In this document: in pieces, positions 48,989 to 59,513 of the stretch
Numbering within the stretch: position 1 is the stretch's first letter
Layout: every line of letters starts with the position of its first letter
From: Psychromonas sp. L1A2
GTDB lineage: Bacteria > Pseudomonadota > Gammaproteobacteria > Enterobacterales > Psychromonadaceae
Direction: 5' to 3'
NCBI RefSeq assembly: GCF_009828855.1
Contig: NZ_WUAG01000002.1
Span: forward strand, 1,488,001-1,552,000
Length of the DNA: 64,000 nt
Program-made: the position numbers and the translations under genes
The notes under the pieces: generated by a model
What the model was told of the DNA's origin: nothing
The model's database searches: none
The model's input: only the letters and a program-made list of their open reading frames with translations

Positions 48989-49376
48989 TTAAACGCGACG
49001 TTTCTTTGGTGGACGACAACCATTATGTGGGATCGGTGTAACGTCAGTAATGTTAGTTACACGGAAACCCGCCGCGTTTAGTGCGCGAATCGAAGATTCA
49101 CGACCAGGTCCTGGTCCATTTACAAAAACTTCTACGTTTTTAAGGCCATACTCTTTCGCTGCTTCAGCAGCACGTTCAGCAGCAACCTGTGCAGCGAACG
49201 GAGTAGATTTACGAGAACCACGGAAACCAGAACCACCTGCAGTAGCCCAAGAAAGCGCATTACCTTGACGGTCTGTAATAGTGACGATTGTGTTGTTGAA
49301 AGAAGCATGGATGTGAGCCATACCATCTGCACTTGCTTTTAACGCGCTTGCGAGCACGAGTTGGTGTTTTAGCCAT
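48989..49376 (-). CDS. rpsK: 30S ribosomal protein S11, reading frame broken near the N-terminus
   Basis: S11 lies in the 30S platform near the mRNA exit. The natural start is ATG 49376 ([12 protein letters not shown]). At 49331-49340 the strand reads AAAAGCAAGT where KKQV should be encoded by 12 bases (AAAAAGCAAGTT in relatives), so two bases are missing, probably one from an A run and one from TT. The S11 frame resumes at [14 protein letters not shown] and runs to PKKRRV. Span 388 nt versus 390 expected for 129 residues. An apparent start at 49357 is an artefact of the shift. A sequence error is the simplest explanation. Confidence 0.9.
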
Positions 49377-49387
49377 GATCTCTTACC

Positions 49388-49744
49388 CTATTTCTTAATT
49401 GCTTTGCGCGGACCTTTACGGGTACGAGCATTCGTTTTAGAACGCTGTCCACGTACAGGTAAGCTGCGACGATGACGAAGTCCACGGTAACAACCAAGGT
49501 CCATTAGACGCTTGATGCTCATAGATACTTCACGACGTAAATCACCTTCAACGGCGAATTTAGCTACTTCTGTACGAAGAGCTTCGATTTGTGTTTCATC
49601 CAGATCTTTAAGCTTAGTATTTTCAGCAATACCTGACTCAGCACAAATAATTTGTGAACGAGTCTTGCCGATACCAAAAATAGCAGTTAATGCGATAACT
49701 GCATGCTTATGATCAGGAACGTTAATGCCAGCGATACGGGCCAC
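49388..49744 (-). CDS. rpsM: 30S ribosomal protein S13
   Basis: 118 residues, same length as E. coli S13; contacts tRNA and L5 in bridge B1. Starts with GTG at 49744, with AAGGAG 8 bp upstream giving [14 protein letters not shown]; the in-frame GTG at 49753 only overlaps the ribosome site. The C-terminus [10 protein letters not shown] is the P-site tail. First gene of the alpha operon, preceded by a terminator hairpin and promoter-like sequence. Confidence 0.96.
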   Translation of the reverse strand: MARIAGINVPDHKHAVIALTAIFGIGKTRSQIICAESGIAENTKLKDLDETQIEALRTEVAKFAVEGDLRREVSMSIKRLMDLGCYRGLRHRRSLPVRGQRSKTNARTRKGPRKAIKK

Positions 49745-49791
49745 TATGCACACTCCTTTAAGGTTAACGATTCATTTGTGAAAAGCCCGGT

Positions 49792-49820
49792 AGGATACTC
49801 GACAAATGATAAATTAGCAA
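49792..49820 (-). promoter_or_regulatory. Candidate alpha-operon promoter
   Basis: TTGCTA (49815-49820) and TATCCT (49792-49797) are 17 bp apart, followed by a GC-rich ACCGGGC discriminator typical of stringently controlled ribosomal promoters. It lies 47 bp upstream of rpsM, just after the hairpin at 49829. Confidence 0.5.
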
Positions 49821-49828
49821 ACAAAACA

Positions 49829-49858
49829 CAGCTTAGATGAAATTAATCACCTAAGCTG
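49829..49858 (-). terminator. Hairpin with T run at the spc/alpha operon junction
   Basis: A 12-bp stem, CAGCTTAGGTGA with TCATCTAAGCTG on the minus strand (one G-U pair), followed by TGTTTTGTTT. It lies 26 bp after rpmJ and before the candidate alpha promoter, so it probably terminates or attenuates the spc operon. Confidence 0.75.
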
Positions 49859-49883
49859 CTGATATATCCAAAATCTCTGTGGA

Positions 49884-49997
49884 TTAGCCTTGGCGTTGTT
49901 TATGCTTTGGCTCTACGCAGATAACTCGCACCACACCGTGGCGTTTGATAACTTTGCAGTTACGACAGATTTTTTTAACGGATGCACGAACTTTCAT
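49884..49997 (-). CDS. rpmJ: 50S ribosomal protein L36 (zinc-binding form)
   Basis: 37 residues: [18 protein letters not shown] then [19 protein letters not shown]. Cys11, Cys14, Cys27 and His32 form the zinc-ribbon of the C+ type L36. It follows secY by 35 bp and closes the spc operon. Confidence 0.97.
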   Translation of the reverse strand: MKVRASVKKICRNCKVIKRHGVVRVICVEPKHKQRQG

Positions 49998-50032
49998 TGC
50001 AACACTCCGTGATTATAACTATCAGACTCGGT

Positions 50033-51361
50033 TTATTTTCCGTAATCTTTCAAGTTAGCTTTTTTCAAGACAGAATCATATTGATTAGACATCAAATGAG
50101 TCTGCACCTGTGCCATAAAGTCCATGATAACAACAACAATAATTAATAACGACGTACCACCGAAGTAGAACTGTGTATTCATTGCAACCATCATAAACTC
50201 GGGAATCAAACAGATAAAGGTAATATACAACGCACCAGCTAATGTTAGACGCGTCATTACTTTATCAATGTAACGTGATGTTTGTTCTCCTGGACGAATT
50301 CCTGGGATAAAGGCACCGCTTTTCTTCAGATTATCCGCAGTCTCACGTGGATTAAACGTAAGTGCAGTATAAAAGAAGCAAAAGAAGATAATAGCAGCAG
50401 CATATAACATCATATGCAACGGTTGTCCCGGCTGTAAAGCCAAAGAAACATCCGATAACCAGCTTAAACCTTCAGTCTGACCAAACCACTGGGCAATAGT
50501 ACCAGGAAATAAGATAACACTCGATGCAAAAATTGCAGGAATTACACCAGCCATATTTAATTTCAATGGCAAGTGAGTACTTTGAGCAGCAAAAACCTTA
50601 CGGCCTTGTTGACGTTTAGCGTAGTTAACAACAATACGTCGTTGACCACGTTCAACAAATACTACAAAAGCAGTAGTTGCAAAAACGATAACAATTAATG
50701 CGAGTAACACTAGAAGATGAATTTCACCCTGTCGTGCTTGCTCTGCAGTTTGCCCGATTGCCGAAGGCAACCCAGCAATAATACCTACAAAGATAATGAT
50801 AGAAATACCATTACCAATACCGCGCTCAGTTATTTGCTCACCTAGCCACATTAGGAACATAGTTCCTGTCACTAAACTTACAACTGCCGTGATGTAAAAG
50901 CTCAGACCTGCATTTTCAACAAGTCCAGGCATCATCGTTGGCAAACCGGTTGCAATACCAATTGCTTGGAAAGTACCTAATATCAAAGTACCGTAACGTG
51001 TGTACTGGTTTATCTTACGACGACCAGACTCACCCTCTTTCTTTAGCTCAGCTAAAGGAGGATGAACTACCGTTAACAATTGGATAATAATAGACGCAGA
51101 AATATACGGCATTATACCCAATGCAAAGATAGAAGCACGCTCAAGCGCACCACCAGAGAACATGTTAAACATTTCTATGATAGTACCCTTTTGCTGTTGG
51201 AATAAATCAGCTAGGACAGCGGCGTCAATACCAGGAATTGGAACAAAAGAACCTGCACGGAACACTAATATAGCGCCTAAAACAAACAATAAACGTGTTT
51301 TAAGTTCGCTCAATTTGCTTCCTTGTGCCGCTTTTGGATCTAATCCTGGTTTCTTAGCCAT
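50033..51361 (-). CDS. secY: Preprotein translocase subunit SecY
   Basis: The 442-residue channel of the Sec translocon with ten membrane helices in the inner membrane. The basic N-terminus ([19 protein letters not shown]), the plug region [11 protein letters not shown] and the cytoplasmic loops around [16 protein letters not shown] are typical. It starts 6 bp after rplO in the spc operon. Length matches E. coli SecY (443). Confidence 0.98.
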   Translation of the reverse strand: MAKKPGLDPKAAQGSKLSELKTRLLFVLGAILVFRAGSFVPIPGIDAAVLADLFQQQKGTIIEMFNMFSGGALERASIFALGIMPYISASIIIQLLTVVHPPLAELKKEGESGRRKINQYTRYGTLILGTFQAIGIATGLPTMMPGLVENAGLSFYITAVVSLVTGTMFLMWLGEQITERGIGNGISIIIFVGIIAGLPSAIGQTAEQARQGEIHLLVLLALIVIVFATTAFVVFVERGQRRIVVNYAKRQQGRKVFAAQSTHLPLKLNMAGVIPAIFASSVILFPGTIAQWFGQTEGLSWLSDVSLALQPGQPLHMMLYAAAIIFFCFFYTALTFNPRETADNLKKSGAFIPGIRPGEQTSRYIDKVMTRLTLAGALYITFICLIPEFMMVAMNTQFYFGGTSLLIIVVVIMDFMAQVQTHLMSNQYDSVLKKANLKDYGK

Positions 51362-51367
51362 TGCCTA

Positions 51368-51802
51368 TTATTCCTCGATTTTTCCGCCCGCCGCTTCAAT
51401 CGCAGCACGAGCACCTTTGGTTACACCAAGGCCTTGTACTGTTACTGAGCGAGAGATTTCACCAGATAGAACTACTTTAGCAAACTTAGTTGTGTTTGTT
51501 AGTAGACCTGCCTGCTTCAACGTTTCTAGTGTCACAATATCGCCTTCTACTTTAGCAATTTCGTTCAAACGAACTTCACCGCTAACTAGAGATTTACGAG
51601 ATGTGAAACCAAATTTTGGTAAACGTTGTTTTAATGGCATTTGACCGCCTTCAAAACCAGGACGTACAGTACCGCCTGAACGAGATTTTTGACCTTTGTG
51701 ACCGCGGCCACCTGTCTTACCTAGTCCAGAACCGATACCACGACCGACACGTTTACGTACTGGTTTAGAACCAGCAGCTGGAGATAGAGTATTTAGTTTC
51801 AT
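51368..51802 (-). CDS. rplO: 50S ribosomal protein L15
   Basis: 144 residues, same length as in E. coli. The Gly/Arg/Lys-rich N-terminal extension ([20 protein letters not shown]) threads through 23S rRNA, and the globular C-terminus ends [12 protein letters not shown]. It lies between rpmD (2 bp) and secY in the spc operon. Confidence 0.97.
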   Translation of the reverse strand: MKLNTLSPAAGSKPVRKRVGRGIGSGLGKTGGRGHKGQKSRSGGTVRPGFEGGQMPLKQRLPKFGFTSRKSLVSGEVRLNEIAKVEGDIVTLETLKQAGLLTNTTKFAKVVLSGEISRSVTVQGLGVTKGARAAIEAAGGKIEE

Positions 51803-51804
51803 AA

Positions 51805-51987
51805 TTACCCCTCAACCTTAACCATATAGTAAACTTTATTAACCATACCACGTACAGCAGGAGTATCTTGCAACTCCACTGTATGACCGATGCGACGCAG
51901 GCCTAGACCTGTTAATGTTGCACGGTGCTTTGGTAAACGGCCAATTGCACTTTTGGTTTGAGTTACTTTAATCGTTTTAGTAGCCAT
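51805..51987 (-). CDS. rpmD: 50S ribosomal protein L30
   Basis: 60 residues, short bacterial form. The opening [20 protein letters not shown] and the [11 protein letters not shown] strand match E. coli L30. It is separated by 6 bp from rpsE and 2 bp from rplO. Confidence 0.96.
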   Translation of the reverse strand: MATKTIKVTQTKSAIGRLPKHRATLTGLGLRRIGHTVELQDTPAVRGMVNKVYYMVKVEG

Positions 51988-51993
51988 GCTGAA

Positions 51994-52494
51994 TTACCCC
52001 AGAATATCACTAACGTTTAAGCCACGCTTAGCTGCGATTTGCTCTGGAGAGTTCATACTCTCTAGTGCATCCATCGTAGCGCGGACAACGTTAATTGGGT
52101 TAGTTGAGCCGTAAGCTTTTGATAATACGTTCTGTACACCAACAACTTCTAACACGGCACGCATTGCACCACCTGCTATGATACCAGTACCTTCCGATGC
52201 TGGTTGCATGTACACCTTAGAACCAGAATGACGGCCCTTAACTGGGTGTTGCAGAGTGTTACCTTTTAATTGAATTTCGCTGATATTGCGACGTGCTTTT
52301 TCCATAGCTTTTTGAATAGCTGCTGGAACTTCACGTGCCTTACCATAGCCGAAACCAACACGACCATTACCATCACCAACAACTGTTAGTGCTGTAAAGC
52401 TAAAGATGCGACCACCTTTAACTACTTTTGAAACACGGTTTACTGCGATTAGCTTTTCGTTCAGATCACCGGTTTGAGATTCTACTTTTGACAT
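51994..52494 (-). CDS. rpsE: 30S ribosomal protein S5
   Basis: 166 residues; shapes decoding accuracy near the mRNA entry site. The N-terminal dsRBD-like domain contains [20 protein letters not shown] (about 22-41), the loop where ram and spectinomycin-resistance changes occur. The C-terminal part has [15 protein letters not shown]. Unaltered family pattern. Confidence 0.97.
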   Translation of the reverse strand: MSKVESQTGDLNEKLIAVNRVSKVVKGGRIFSFTALTVVGDGNGRVGFGYGKAREVPAAIQKAMEKARRNISEIQLKGNTLQHPVKGRHSGSKVYMQPASEGTGIIAGGAMRAVLEVVGVQNVLSKAYGSTNPINVVRATMDALESMNSPEQIAAKRGLNVSDILG

Positions 52495-52505
52495 AATCTT
52501 TACCC

Positions 52506-52856
52506 TTAGAACTGTAGACCAGCTTCACGAGCTGCGTCAGCTAGTGCTGCAACACGACCGTGGTATTGGAAACCGCTACGGTCAAAAGAAATTTTAGAAA
52601 TTCCTTTCTCTACCGCACGCTCTGCAACTAATTTACCAATTAGTTGAGCTGCTTCTTTATTACCACCGTTCTTAACTAGTGCAATCACTTCTTTTTCTAA
52701 TGTAGAAGCGCTTGCTACGACTTGTGCGTCTGCTGTAATTACCTGCGCGTAAGTATGGCGAGGTGTACGGTTGATCACAAGACGAGTTGCACCAAGATCT
52801 TGCAATTTCTTACGTGTGCGGGTAGCACGACGAAGACGAGATGCTTTCTTATCCAT
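52506..52856 (-). CDS. rplR: 50S ribosomal protein L18
   Basis: 116 residues, binds 5S rRNA together with L5. The basic start [20 protein letters not shown] and the [20 protein letters not shown] end are characteristic. It lies 11 bp before rpsE. Confidence 0.97.
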   Translation of the reverse strand: MDKKASRLRRATRTRKKLQDLGATRLVINRTPRHTYAQVITADAQVVASASTLEKEVIALVKNGGNKEAAQLIGKLVAERAVEKGISKISFDRSGFQYHGRVAALADAAREAGLQF

Positions 52857-52867
52857 AGTGTCTTACC

Positions 52868-53401
52868 TTACTTTTTCTTCGCTTCTTTACGACGCACATT
52901 TTCATCAGCGTAACGAACACCTTTACCTTTATAAGGCTCTGGCGGACGGAAAGCACGAATCTCTGCAGCTACTTGGCCTACTTGTTGTTTATCAGAACCT
53001 TCAATGATGATTTCTGTTTGGCTTGGAGCCGTAGCAGAAATACCTTGAGGTAATGTATATACAACAGGGTGAGAGAAACCTAAAGTTAGGTTTACATCTT
53101 GACCTTTAACTTGTGCACGGTAACCAACACCTTGAAGAAGAAGAGTCTTCTTAAAGCCTTGAGTTACACCTACAACCATATTGTTAACGTTAGCACGTGC
53201 AGTACCTGCTTGTGCCCATGCGTCTTTAACACCTTCAACAGGTGCGAAAGTTAATACGCCATCTTCTAAATTAACAATAACAGCATCATTAAGAGTACGA
53301 ACTAATTCGCTTTTACCACTTTTAACAGTGATCTCTTGACCATTTACTTTTACTTCTACGCCAGCAGAAACAGTAATCGGTGCCTTAGCTATACGAGACA
53401 T
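52868..53401 (-). CDS. rplF: 50S ribosomal protein L6
   Basis: 177 residues, same as E. coli; two alike beta-alpha domains near the GTPase centre. Markers are [20 protein letters not shown] in the middle and [16 protein letters not shown] in the last third. It is separated by 11 bp from rplR and 10 bp from rpsH. Confidence 0.97.
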   Translation of the reverse strand: MSRIAKAPITVSAGVEVKVNGQEITVKSGKSELVRTLNDAVIVNLEDGVLTFAPVEGVKDAWAQAGTARANVNNMVVGVTQGFKKTLLLQGVGYRAQVKGQDVNLTLGFSHPVVYTLPQGISATAPSQTEIIIEGSDKQQVGQVAAEIRAFRPPEPYKGKGVRYADENVRRKEAKKK

Positions 53402-53411
53402 AGATTACTCC

Positions 53412-53804
53412 TTAAGATACGTAACAGATGATCTCACCGCCGATGCTTGCATTACGCGCAGCTCGGTCAGTCATAACACCTTGAGAAGTTGAAACAATCG
53501 CAATACCTAAACCAGCCATAACCTTAGGAAGATCATTTGCACCTTTATAGATACGAAGACCTGGGCGGCTTACTCGTTTGATAGTATCGATTACTTTTTT
53601 GCCTTCGAAGTACTTTAAAGTAACTTCTAATTCAGGCTTTGTGTCACCAGCAACAGCGAAATCTGCAACATAACCTTCTGCTTTAAGCACAGCTGCAATT
53701 GCAACTTTTTGCTTAGAAGAAGGCATCTTAACAGATACTTTGCTTGCTGCTTGACCGTTACGAATACGCGTTAGCATATCCGAAATAGGATCTTGCATGC
53801 TCAT
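53412..53804 (-). CDS. rpsH: 30S ribosomal protein S8
   Basis: 130 residues. S8 binds 16S helix 21 and, in E. coli, represses spc-operon translation by binding mRNA near rplE. Start [20 protein letters not shown] and end [14 protein letters not shown] with GGEIICYVS match the family. Confidence 0.97.
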   Translation of the reverse strand: MSMQDPISDMLTRIRNGQAASKVSVKMPSSKQKVAIAAVLKAEGYVADFAVAGDTKPELEVTLKYFEGKKVIDTIKRVSRPGLRIYKGANDLPKVMAGLGIAIVSTSQGVMTDRAARNASIGGEIICYVS

Positions 53805-53829
53805 AACTATTTACTCCGTGATTAATTGA

Positions 53830-54135
53830 TTACCAGCTGGCTTTTTTCAGGCCAGGGATTTCTCCGCGCATCATATGCTCACGAACCTTAATACGGCTCA
53901 TGCCAAATTTACGAAGATAACCATGTGGACGGCCAGTTACATTACAACGGTTACGTTGACGTACTGGACTTGAATCACGAGGTAGCGATTGAAGCTCTAA
54001 AACTGCATTCCAACGATCTTCGTCAGCAGTGTTTAGATTATTAATAGTTGCTTTTAATGCCGTACGCTTTTCAGCGAACTTTGCAACTAGCTTCTCACGT
54101 TTTACTTCACGCGCTTTCATTGATTGCTTAGCCAT
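53830..54135 (-). CDS. rpsN: 30S ribosomal protein S14 (long, zinc-free form)
   Basis: 101 residues, the long type without a CxxC zinc site; only one cysteine, in [20 protein letters not shown]. It sits between rplE (10 bp) and rpsH (25 bp). Confidence 0.97.
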   Translation of the reverse strand: MAKQSMKAREVKREKLVAKFAEKRTALKATINNLNTADEDRWNAVLELQSLPRDSSPVRQRNRCNVTGRPHGYLRKFGMSRIKVREHMMRGEIPGLKKASW

Positions 54136-54145
54136 TTTTTAGTCC

Positions 54146-54685
54146 TTACTTACGGAATGGGAAGTTGAACGCAGACAAAAGTGCACGTGCTTCTTCGTCA
54201 GACTTAGCTGAAGTAGTAATTGTGATATCTAAACCACGTACTTTATCAACTTTATCGTAATCGATTTCAGGGAAAATGATTTGCTCACGAACACCCATAG
54301 AGTAGTTACCACGACCATCGAATGACTTAGCATTCAGGCCACGGAAATCTCGTACGCGTGGGATAGCGATTGTTACCAAACGCTCAAAGAAATCCCACAT
54401 ACGTGCTCCACGTAGTGTTACTTTACAACCAATCGGGTAGCCTTCACGAATTTTGAAGCCTGCCACAGAGCGGCGTGCTTTAGTGATCATTGGCTTTTGA
54501 CCTGAGATTGCTGCCATATCTGACGCAGCGTGCTCTAGGACTTTTTTATCAGCCAGTGCTTCACCAACACCCATATTAAGGGTGATTTTCTCTATTCGAG
54601 GGACTTGCATGACAGACGTATAGTCGAATTGCTTTTGCAAATCAGACACCACGTTGTCTTTATAGAAATCATGCAGTTTCGCCAT
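54146..54685 (-). CDS. rplE: 50S ribosomal protein L5
   Basis: 179 residues, same length as E. coli. It binds 5S rRNA and contacts S13. Markers: [16 protein letters not shown] near residue 33 and [18 protein letters not shown] around 112. In E. coli the S8 feedback site overlaps the start of this gene; I did not test the fold here. Confidence 0.97.
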   Translation of the reverse strand: MAKLHDFYKDNVVSDLQKQFDYTSVMQVPRIEKITLNMGVGEALADKKVLEHAASDMAAISGQKPMITKARRSVAGFKIREGYPIGCKVTLRGARMWDFFERLVTIAIPRVRDFRGLNAKSFDGRGNYSMGVREQIIFPEIDYDKVDKVRGLDITITTSAKSDEEARALLSAFNFPFRK

Positions 54686-54697
54686 CGTAAACTCCAG

Positions 54698-55012
54698 TTA
54701 CTTCACAAGTTCGTTATTAGATTTGAAGAAACGTACTTTTTGTCCGTCTTCTAATCTAAATCCAACACGATCTGCTTTACTCGTTGCCGAGTTGTAGATC
54801 GCAACATTTGATACTTCGATCGGTGCATTTTGTTCAATGATTCCGCCAGCTACGCCCGCTTGTGGGTTTGGCTTTTGGTGTTTCTTTTGAATGTTTACAC
54901 CTTCAATAATTACTTTACCGTTAGCTAAAACTTGAGAAATTTTCCCAGTTTTACCTTTATCTTTTCCGGCAATAACAATTACTTCATCGTCACGTTTTAT
55001 TTTTGCTGCCAT
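54698..55012 (-). CDS. rplX: 50S ribosomal protein L24
   Basis: 104 residues, an early 50S assembly initiator. A KOW motif lies in the N-terminal part ([18 protein letters not shown], about 8-25). It lies 10 bp after rplN. Confidence 0.97.
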   Translation of the reverse strand: MAAKIKRDDEVIVIAGKDKGKTGKISQVLANGKVIIEGVNIQKKHQKPNPQAGVAGGIIEQNAPIEVSNVAIYNSATSKADRVGFRLEDGQKVRFFKSNNELVK

Positions 55013-55022
55013 TTTCGGTTCC

Positions 55023-55391
55023 TTACAGTACTTCTGGCGCCAGCGAGACTATCTTCATGAAATTTTCATTTCGAAGCTCACGGGTTACAGGGCCAAAGAT
55101 ACGTGTACCGACAGGCTGGTTGTTTGCATTCAAGATAACCGCAGCGTTGCGATCAAAACGAATTACAGAACCATCGGGACGACGTACACCTTTTCTGGTA
55201 CGCACTACCACAGCTGAATGAACATCACCTTTTTTAATTTTTCCACGAGGAATTGCTTCCTTCACAGAAACTTTGATGATGTCACCGATTGCTGCATAAC
55301 GGCGATGCGAGCCACCAAGGACCTTAATACACATTACGCGTCGAGCGCCACTATTGTCGGCGACATCTAGCACACTTTGCATTTGGATCAT
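55023..55391 (-). CDS. rplN: 50S ribosomal protein L14
   Basis: 122 residues. First gene of the spc operon, preceded by a strong terminator and a promoter-like sequence. Starts [20 protein letters not shown], with the basic segment [19 protein letters not shown]. It forms part of the 30S-50S interface. Confidence 0.97.
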   Translation of the reverse strand: MIQMQSVLDVADNSGARRVMCIKVLGGSHRRYAAIGDIIKVSVKEAIPRGKIKKGDVHSAVVVRTRKGVRRPDGSVIRFDRNAAVILNANNQPVGTRIFGPVTRELRNENFMKIVSLAPEVL

Positions 55392-55461
55392 TATAGTGCT
55401 CCGCTATTTACTATTAATACTCTCTAAACGAGTCGTGTTCCCCATATTTTCAGGGAGCGGC

Positions 55462-55467
55462 ATCATA
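55462..55467 (-). promoter_or_regulatory. Candidate spc-operon -10 element
   Basis: TATGAT followed by the GC-rich GCCGCTCCC, a discriminator type seen in stringently controlled promoters, 71 bp before rplN. The -35 is not obvious, so confidence is limited. Confidence 0.4.
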
Positions 55468-55498
55468 CCACCAACTTTATTAGAAAGATAGTCTAAAA

Positions 55499-55527
55499 AA
55501 ACGGCACTCAAAAAATGAGTACCGTTT
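55499..55527 (-). terminator. Terminator at the S10/spc operon junction
   Basis: A 12-bp stem, AAACGGTACTCA with TGAGTGCCGTTT on the minus strand, one mismatch, followed by seven T. It lies 39 bp after rpsQ and marks the end of the S10 operon. Confidence 0.92.
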
Positions 55528-55566
55528 AGCTTATGTAATCAAATTAAATTATCTAAAATCAGATAA

Positions 55567-55818
55567 TTATGCTTTGGTTACGATTTTTGCCAATGTCCAA
55601 GATTTATTCTTAGATAAAGGACGACACTCACTAATTTCTACGTAGTCGCCTTCATTACACTGGTTTGTTTCATCATGTGCATGTAGCTTAGTAGTACGCT
55701 TCATGAATTTACCGTATAACGGGTGCTTCACTTTACGTTCAATAGCTACAACGATAGATTTTTCCATCTTTGCACTGATTACTTTACCTTGAAGAGTACG
55801 AGTATTTTTTTCGCTCAT
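55567..55818 (-). CDS. rpsQ: 30S ribosomal protein S17
   Basis: 83 residues, OB-fold 16S rRNA binder. Last gene of the S10 operon; its ATG overlaps the rpmC stop (TAATG). Contains [20 protein letters not shown] and the [11 protein letters not shown] segment. Confidence 0.97.
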   Translation of the reverse strand: MSEKNTRTLQGKVISAKMEKSIVVAIERKVKHPLYGKFMKRTTKLHAHDETNQCNEGDYVEISECRPLSKNKSWTLAKIVTKA

Positions 55819-56009
55819 TACGCACCTGCCTTCTGATTTAATACTGTCTTAACACGGGCGATGTCACGACGCACTTGTTTAACTGAGTGCGGCTTTTCTA
55901 ACTGACCTGTGTTTAACTGCATACGTAAGTTAAATTGCTCACGTAATAGGTTTAGAAGTTCAGCATTAAGCTCTTCAACGCTTTTTTCTTTAAGTTCGTT
56001 AGCTTTCAT
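55818..56009 (-). CDS. rpmC: 50S ribosomal protein L29
   Basis: 63 residues, two helices at the tunnel exit, where it helps dock SRP and trigger factor. Starts [20 protein letters not shown]. One-base overlaps with rplP upstream and rpsQ downstream indicate translational coupling. Confidence 0.97.
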   Translation of the reverse strand: MKANELKEKSVEELNAELLNLLREQFNLRMQLNTGQLEKPHSVKQVRRDIARVKTVLNQKAGA

Positions 56010-56419
56010 TACATCACCTTACGAGTTACGAAAGTTGTTGCCACTGGCAATTTAGCTGCTGCAAGAGCAAATGCTTCACGAGCTAATGCTTCTGGAACAC
56101 CTTCCATTTCATAAAGAACTTTACCTGGTTGAGTTTGAGCAACCCAATATTCCACGTTACCCTTACCTTTACCTTGGCGCACTTCTAACGGTTTGCTGGT
56201 AATCGGTTTATCAGGAAACACACGGATCCAGATTTTACCTTGACGTTTAACATGACGAGTCATTGCACGACGTGCTGCTTCGATTTGACGAGCAGTAATT
56301 CGACCACGACCAGTTGCTTTTAAGCCAAATTCGCCAAAGCTTACTTCCGCACCTTTAGAAAGACCACGGTTGCGGCCTTTCATCATTTTGCGGAACTTCA
56401 TACGTTTTGGTTGCATCAT
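56009..56419 (-). CDS. rplP: 50S ribosomal protein L16
   Basis: 136 residues, same as E. coli; organises the A-site tRNA region. Starts [20 protein letters not shown] and contains [19 protein letters not shown]. The stop overlaps the rpmC start. Confidence 0.97.
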   Translation of the reverse strand: MMQPKRMKFRKMMKGRNRGLSKGAEVSFGEFGLKATGRGRITARQIEAARRAMTRHVKRQGKIWIRVFPDKPITSKPLEVRQGKGKGNVEYWVAQTQPGKVLYEMEGVPEALAREAFALAAAKLPVATTFVTRKVM

Positions 56420-56431
56420 TAGATTTTACTC

Positions 56432-57121
56432 CTACTTACCGCGACCTTTGCGTTTTGGTTTAGCTGGCGCTTCTTCTTGTTGAAGTGGTAAACCACCAAG
56501 AATCTCGCCTTTAAATATCCAAACCTTAACACCAATGATACCGTAAACAGTCAATGCTTCTGATGTTGAGTAATCAATATCGGCACGAAGAGTATGCAGA
56601 GGTACACGACCTTCACGATACCATTCGTCACGAGCGATTTCTGCACCACCAAGACGACCACTAACTTGAACTTTGATACCTTTAGCGCCTAGACGCATAG
56701 CATTTTGTACCGCACGCTTCATAGCACGACGGAACATAACACGACGCTCTAACTGAGAAGAGATTGAATCTGCTACTAGTTTTGCGTCAAGTTCAGGTTT
56801 ACGAACTTCTGAGATATTGATTTGAGCTGGAACGCCGGCCATTTTAGCAATAGCTGTACGTAGTAACTCAACATCTTCACCTTTCTTACCAATTACAACA
56901 CCAGGACGAGCTGTGTGAATAGTCACACGTACGCTTTTCGCTGGACGTTCAATAGTAATTTTAGACAAAGAAGCGTTTTTCAATTTCTCTGTTAAGAATT
57001 TACGGATTTGAAAATCACTGTATAAGTTATCTGCAAAATCTTTTTTGCCTGCATACCAAGTAGAGCTAAATGCTTTAGTGATACCTAGGCGAATACCGTT
57101 AGGATGAACTTTCTGTCCCAT
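56432..57121 (-). CDS. rpsC: 30S ribosomal protein S3
   Basis: 229 residues; lines the mRNA entry with S4 and S5. An N-terminal KH domain with the GKKG loop ([11 protein letters not shown], about 75-85) is followed by a C-terminal domain with [20 protein letters not shown]. The tail is Lys/Arg-rich (KPKRKGRGK). Confidence 0.97.
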   Translation of the reverse strand: MGQKVHPNGIRLGITKAFSSTWYAGKKDFADNLYSDFQIRKFLTEKLKNASLSKITIERPAKSVRVTIHTARPGVVIGKKGEDVELLRTAIAKMAGVPAQINISEVRKPELDAKLVADSISSQLERRVMFRRAMKRAVQNAMRLGAKGIKVQVSGRLGGAEIARDEWYREGRVPLHTLRADIDYSTSEALTVYGIIGVKVWIFKGEILGGLPLQQEEAPAKPKRKGRGK

Positions 57122-57124
57122 TGT

Positions 57125-57460
57125 TTAACCCCTGTCTGATACCACTACTGTGATATGGCAAGAACGCTTCATTATGCGATCGGCACGACCTTTCGCACGC
57201 GGCATGATACGCTTCATTGTTGGACCTTCGTCAACACAAATTTTTGTGATAACTAGCTCATCAACATCAGCGCCTTCATTATGCTCGGCGTTTGCAATTG
57301 CAGAATCTACAACTTTCTTAATCAAAACAGCGGCTTTCTTAGGGCTGTATGATAAAAGTTCTAGTGCTTTTTCTACTGGAAGACCACGTACTTGATCTGC
57401 CACCAAACGCGCTTTCTGAGCCGAAGAACGAGCGTATAAATGTTTAGCTAAAGCTTCCAT
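57125..57460 (-). CDS. rplV: 50S ribosomal protein L22
   Basis: 111 residues; its long beta-hairpin (around [20 protein letters not shown]) lines the peptide exit tunnel. Three bp before rpsC. Confidence 0.97.
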   Translation of the reverse strand: MEALAKHLYARSSAQKARLVADQVRGLPVEKALELLSYSPKKAAVLIKKVVDSAIANAEHNEGADVDELVITKICVDEGPTMKRIMPRAKGRADRIMKRSCHITVVVSDRG

Positions 57461-57468
57461 AATTACCT

Positions 57469-57744
57469 CTATTTCTTCGCTTTCTTATCCGCGACATGGC
57501 CACGGTAAGTACGAGTTGGTGCAAATTCACCCAGTTTGTGACCGATCATTTCATCAGTTACAAATACTGGCACGTGTTGACGCCCGTTATGGACAGCGAT
57601 AGTTAGACCAATCATATCAGGAATGATCATAGAGCGACGAGACCAAGTCTTAATAGGCTTTTTCTCGTTACTGTCAACCGCTTTCTCTACCTTCTTCAGC
57701 AAGTGTAGGTCAATAAAAGGACCCTTCTTGAGAGAACGTGGCAT
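57469..57744 (-). CDS. rpsS: 30S ribosomal protein S19
   Basis: 91 residues; in the 30S head, paired with S13. Starts [20 protein letters not shown] and ends [12 protein letters not shown]. Eight bp before rplV. Confidence 0.97.
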   Translation of the reverse strand: MPRSLKKGPFIDLHLLKKVEKAVDSNEKKPIKTWSRRSMIIPDMIGLTIAVHNGRQHVPVFVTDEMIGHKLGEFAPTRTYRGHVADKKAKK

Positions 57745-57758
57745 GGCGATACCTCTAC

Positions 57759-58586
57759 TTATTTCTTATTGCGACGACGAACAATATACTGATCAGTTTT
57801 CTTGTTCTTACGAGTTTTGTAACCCTTAGTTGGAACACCCCAAGGCGAAACAGGGTGACGACCACCACTAGATTTACCTTCACCACCACCATGTGGGTGA
57901 TCTACTGGGTTCATTACAACACCACGAACGGTAGGACGAACACCACGCCAACGCGTAGCACCAGCTTTACCTAGTTGACGTAGCATATGTTCTGCATTAC
58001 CAACTTCACCGATTGTTGCACGACACTCAGCAGGGATTTTACGCATTTCACCACTACGTAAACGTAGAGTAACGTAAGCACCATCACGAGCTATAATTTG
58101 GCTGTATGAGCCAGCTGAACGTGCAATTTGTGCACCTTTAGCAGGTTTCATTTCTACAGCGTGTACTGTTGTACCTACTGGGATGTTACGCATCGGTAAA
58201 CAGTTACCTGCTTTGATTGATGCATCTTCACCAGATTGGATCATATCACCAGCAACCAGGCCTTTAGGGGCAAGGATGTAGCGACGTTCACCATCAGCAT
58301 AAAGTACTAGTGCGATATTTGCACTACGGTTTGGATCATATTCCAAACGCTCAACTTTTGCCGGGATACCATCTTTATTACGTTTAAAATCAACTAAACG
58401 ATAGTGTTGTTTGTGACCACCACCGATATGTCGAACCGTAATACGACCGCCATTATTACGACCACCAGATTTAGATTTTGACTCTAAAAGTGGTGCGTAT
58501 GGCTTGCCTTTATGCAGATCGTTGTTTACCACTTTAACTAAGTGGCGACGACCTGGAGACGTAGGCTTACATTTTACAATAGCCAT
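57759..58586 (-). CDS. rplB: 50S ribosomal protein L2
   Basis: 275 residues; needed for subunit association and peptidyl transfer. The C-terminal segment [20 protein letters not shown] carries the conserved histidine region. Located between rplW and rpsS. Confidence 0.97.
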   Translation of the reverse strand: MAIVKCKPTSPGRRHLVKVVNNDLHKGKPYAPLLESKSKSGGRNNGGRITVRHIGGGHKQHYRLVDFKRNKDGIPAKVERLEYDPNRSANIALVLYADGERRYILAPKGLVAGDMIQSGEDASIKAGNCLPMRNIPVGTTVHAVEMKPAKGAQIARSAGSYSQIIARDGAYVTLRLRSGEMRKIPAECRATIGEVGNAEHMLRQLGKAGATRWRGVRPTVRGVVMNPVDHPHGGGEGKSSGGRHPVSPWGVPTKGYKTRKNKKTDQYIVRRRNKK

Positions 58587-58597
58587 AAATAATTCCT

Positions 58598-58897
58598 CTA
58601 CTCAGCGCCATCGAAACTAATGTCTGCACCTTCAGCCAGAGAAACGTATGCTTTTTTCCAGTCGCTACGGCGACCCATACGTTGACCTGAACGCTTGGTT
58701 TTACCCTTCACGTTAAGTGTGCGAACACCAGTTACTTCAACATCAAATAACTTCTGAACTGCCGCTTTGACTTCTGCTTTAGTCGCAGTACCTGCAACTT
58801 TGAATACCATAGTGTTATGGTTTTCAGCAGATAAAGTTCCCTTTTCAGAGATATGCGGGGCTAGAATAACTTGCAGTAAACGTGCTTCACTGATCAT
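58598..58897 (-). CDS. rplW: 50S ribosomal protein L23
   Basis: 99 residues; docks trigger factor and SRP at the tunnel exit. Starts [20 protein letters not shown]. Its ATG overlaps the rplD stop by 4 bp (ATGA). Confidence 0.97.
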   Translation of the reverse strand: MISEARLLQVILAPHISEKGTLSAENHNTMVFKVAGTATKAEVKAAVQKLFDVEVTGVRTLNVKGKTKRSGQRMGRRSDWKKAYVSLAEGADISFDGAE

Positions 58898-59499
58898 GCT
58901 AGGCTCTCCTCAATCTTTTTCACTGCATCAGCAGTTACTAAAACTTTATCAAACGCGATTAGGCTTACTGGATCAATACCTTGAACATCACGAACGTCAA
59001 CTTTATACAAGTTACGCGCTGCTAAGAATAGATTTTCATCTAACTCTTCAGTGATAATCAAAACATCTTTAAGATCCATGTCTTTTAATTTAGCTGCAAG
59101 CTCTTTAGTTTTAGGAGCCTCTACAGTAAATTTTTCGACAACGATTAGACGATCCTGGCGAACTAACTCAGACAGAATACTTCTTACAGCACCGCGATAC
59201 ATTTTTTTGTTAACTTTTTGGCTATGGTCCTGAGGACGAGCTGCAAAAGTTACACCACCACCTACCCAAATTGGGCTTCGGATTGTACCTGCACGTGCGC
59301 GACCAGTACCCTTTTGACGCCATGGCTTCTTACCACCACCGCGAACATCACTACGGGTTTTCTGAGCACGAGTACCTTGACGAGCACCGGCTGCATATGC
59401 AACGACTACCTGATGTACAAGGGCTTCGTTGTATTCACGTCCAAAGGTAGTGTCAGAAACTTCAAGAGCACTTTGTGCATCTTTCAATACCAATTCCAT
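58894..59499 (-). CDS. rplD: 50S ribosomal protein L4, expected autogenous repressor of the S10 operon
   Basis: 201 residues, same as E. coli. The extended loop ([20 protein letters not shown], about 43-62) reaches the exit tunnel. In E. coli, L4 also binds the S10 leader to stop transcription and translation; the structured leader at 60480-60652 here fits that scheme. Confidence 0.97.
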   Translation of the reverse strand: MELVLKDAQSALEVSDTTFGREYNEALVHQVVVAYAAGARQGTRAQKTRSDVRGGGKKPWRQKGTGRARAGTIRSPIWVGGGVTFAARPQDHSQKVNKKMYRGAVRSILSELVRQDRLIVVEKFTVEAPKTKELAAKLKDMDLKDVLIITEELDENLFLAARNLYKVDVRDVQGIDPVSLIAFDKVLVTADAVKKIEESLA

Positions 59500-59513
59500 T
59501 ACTAACTCCTCGG

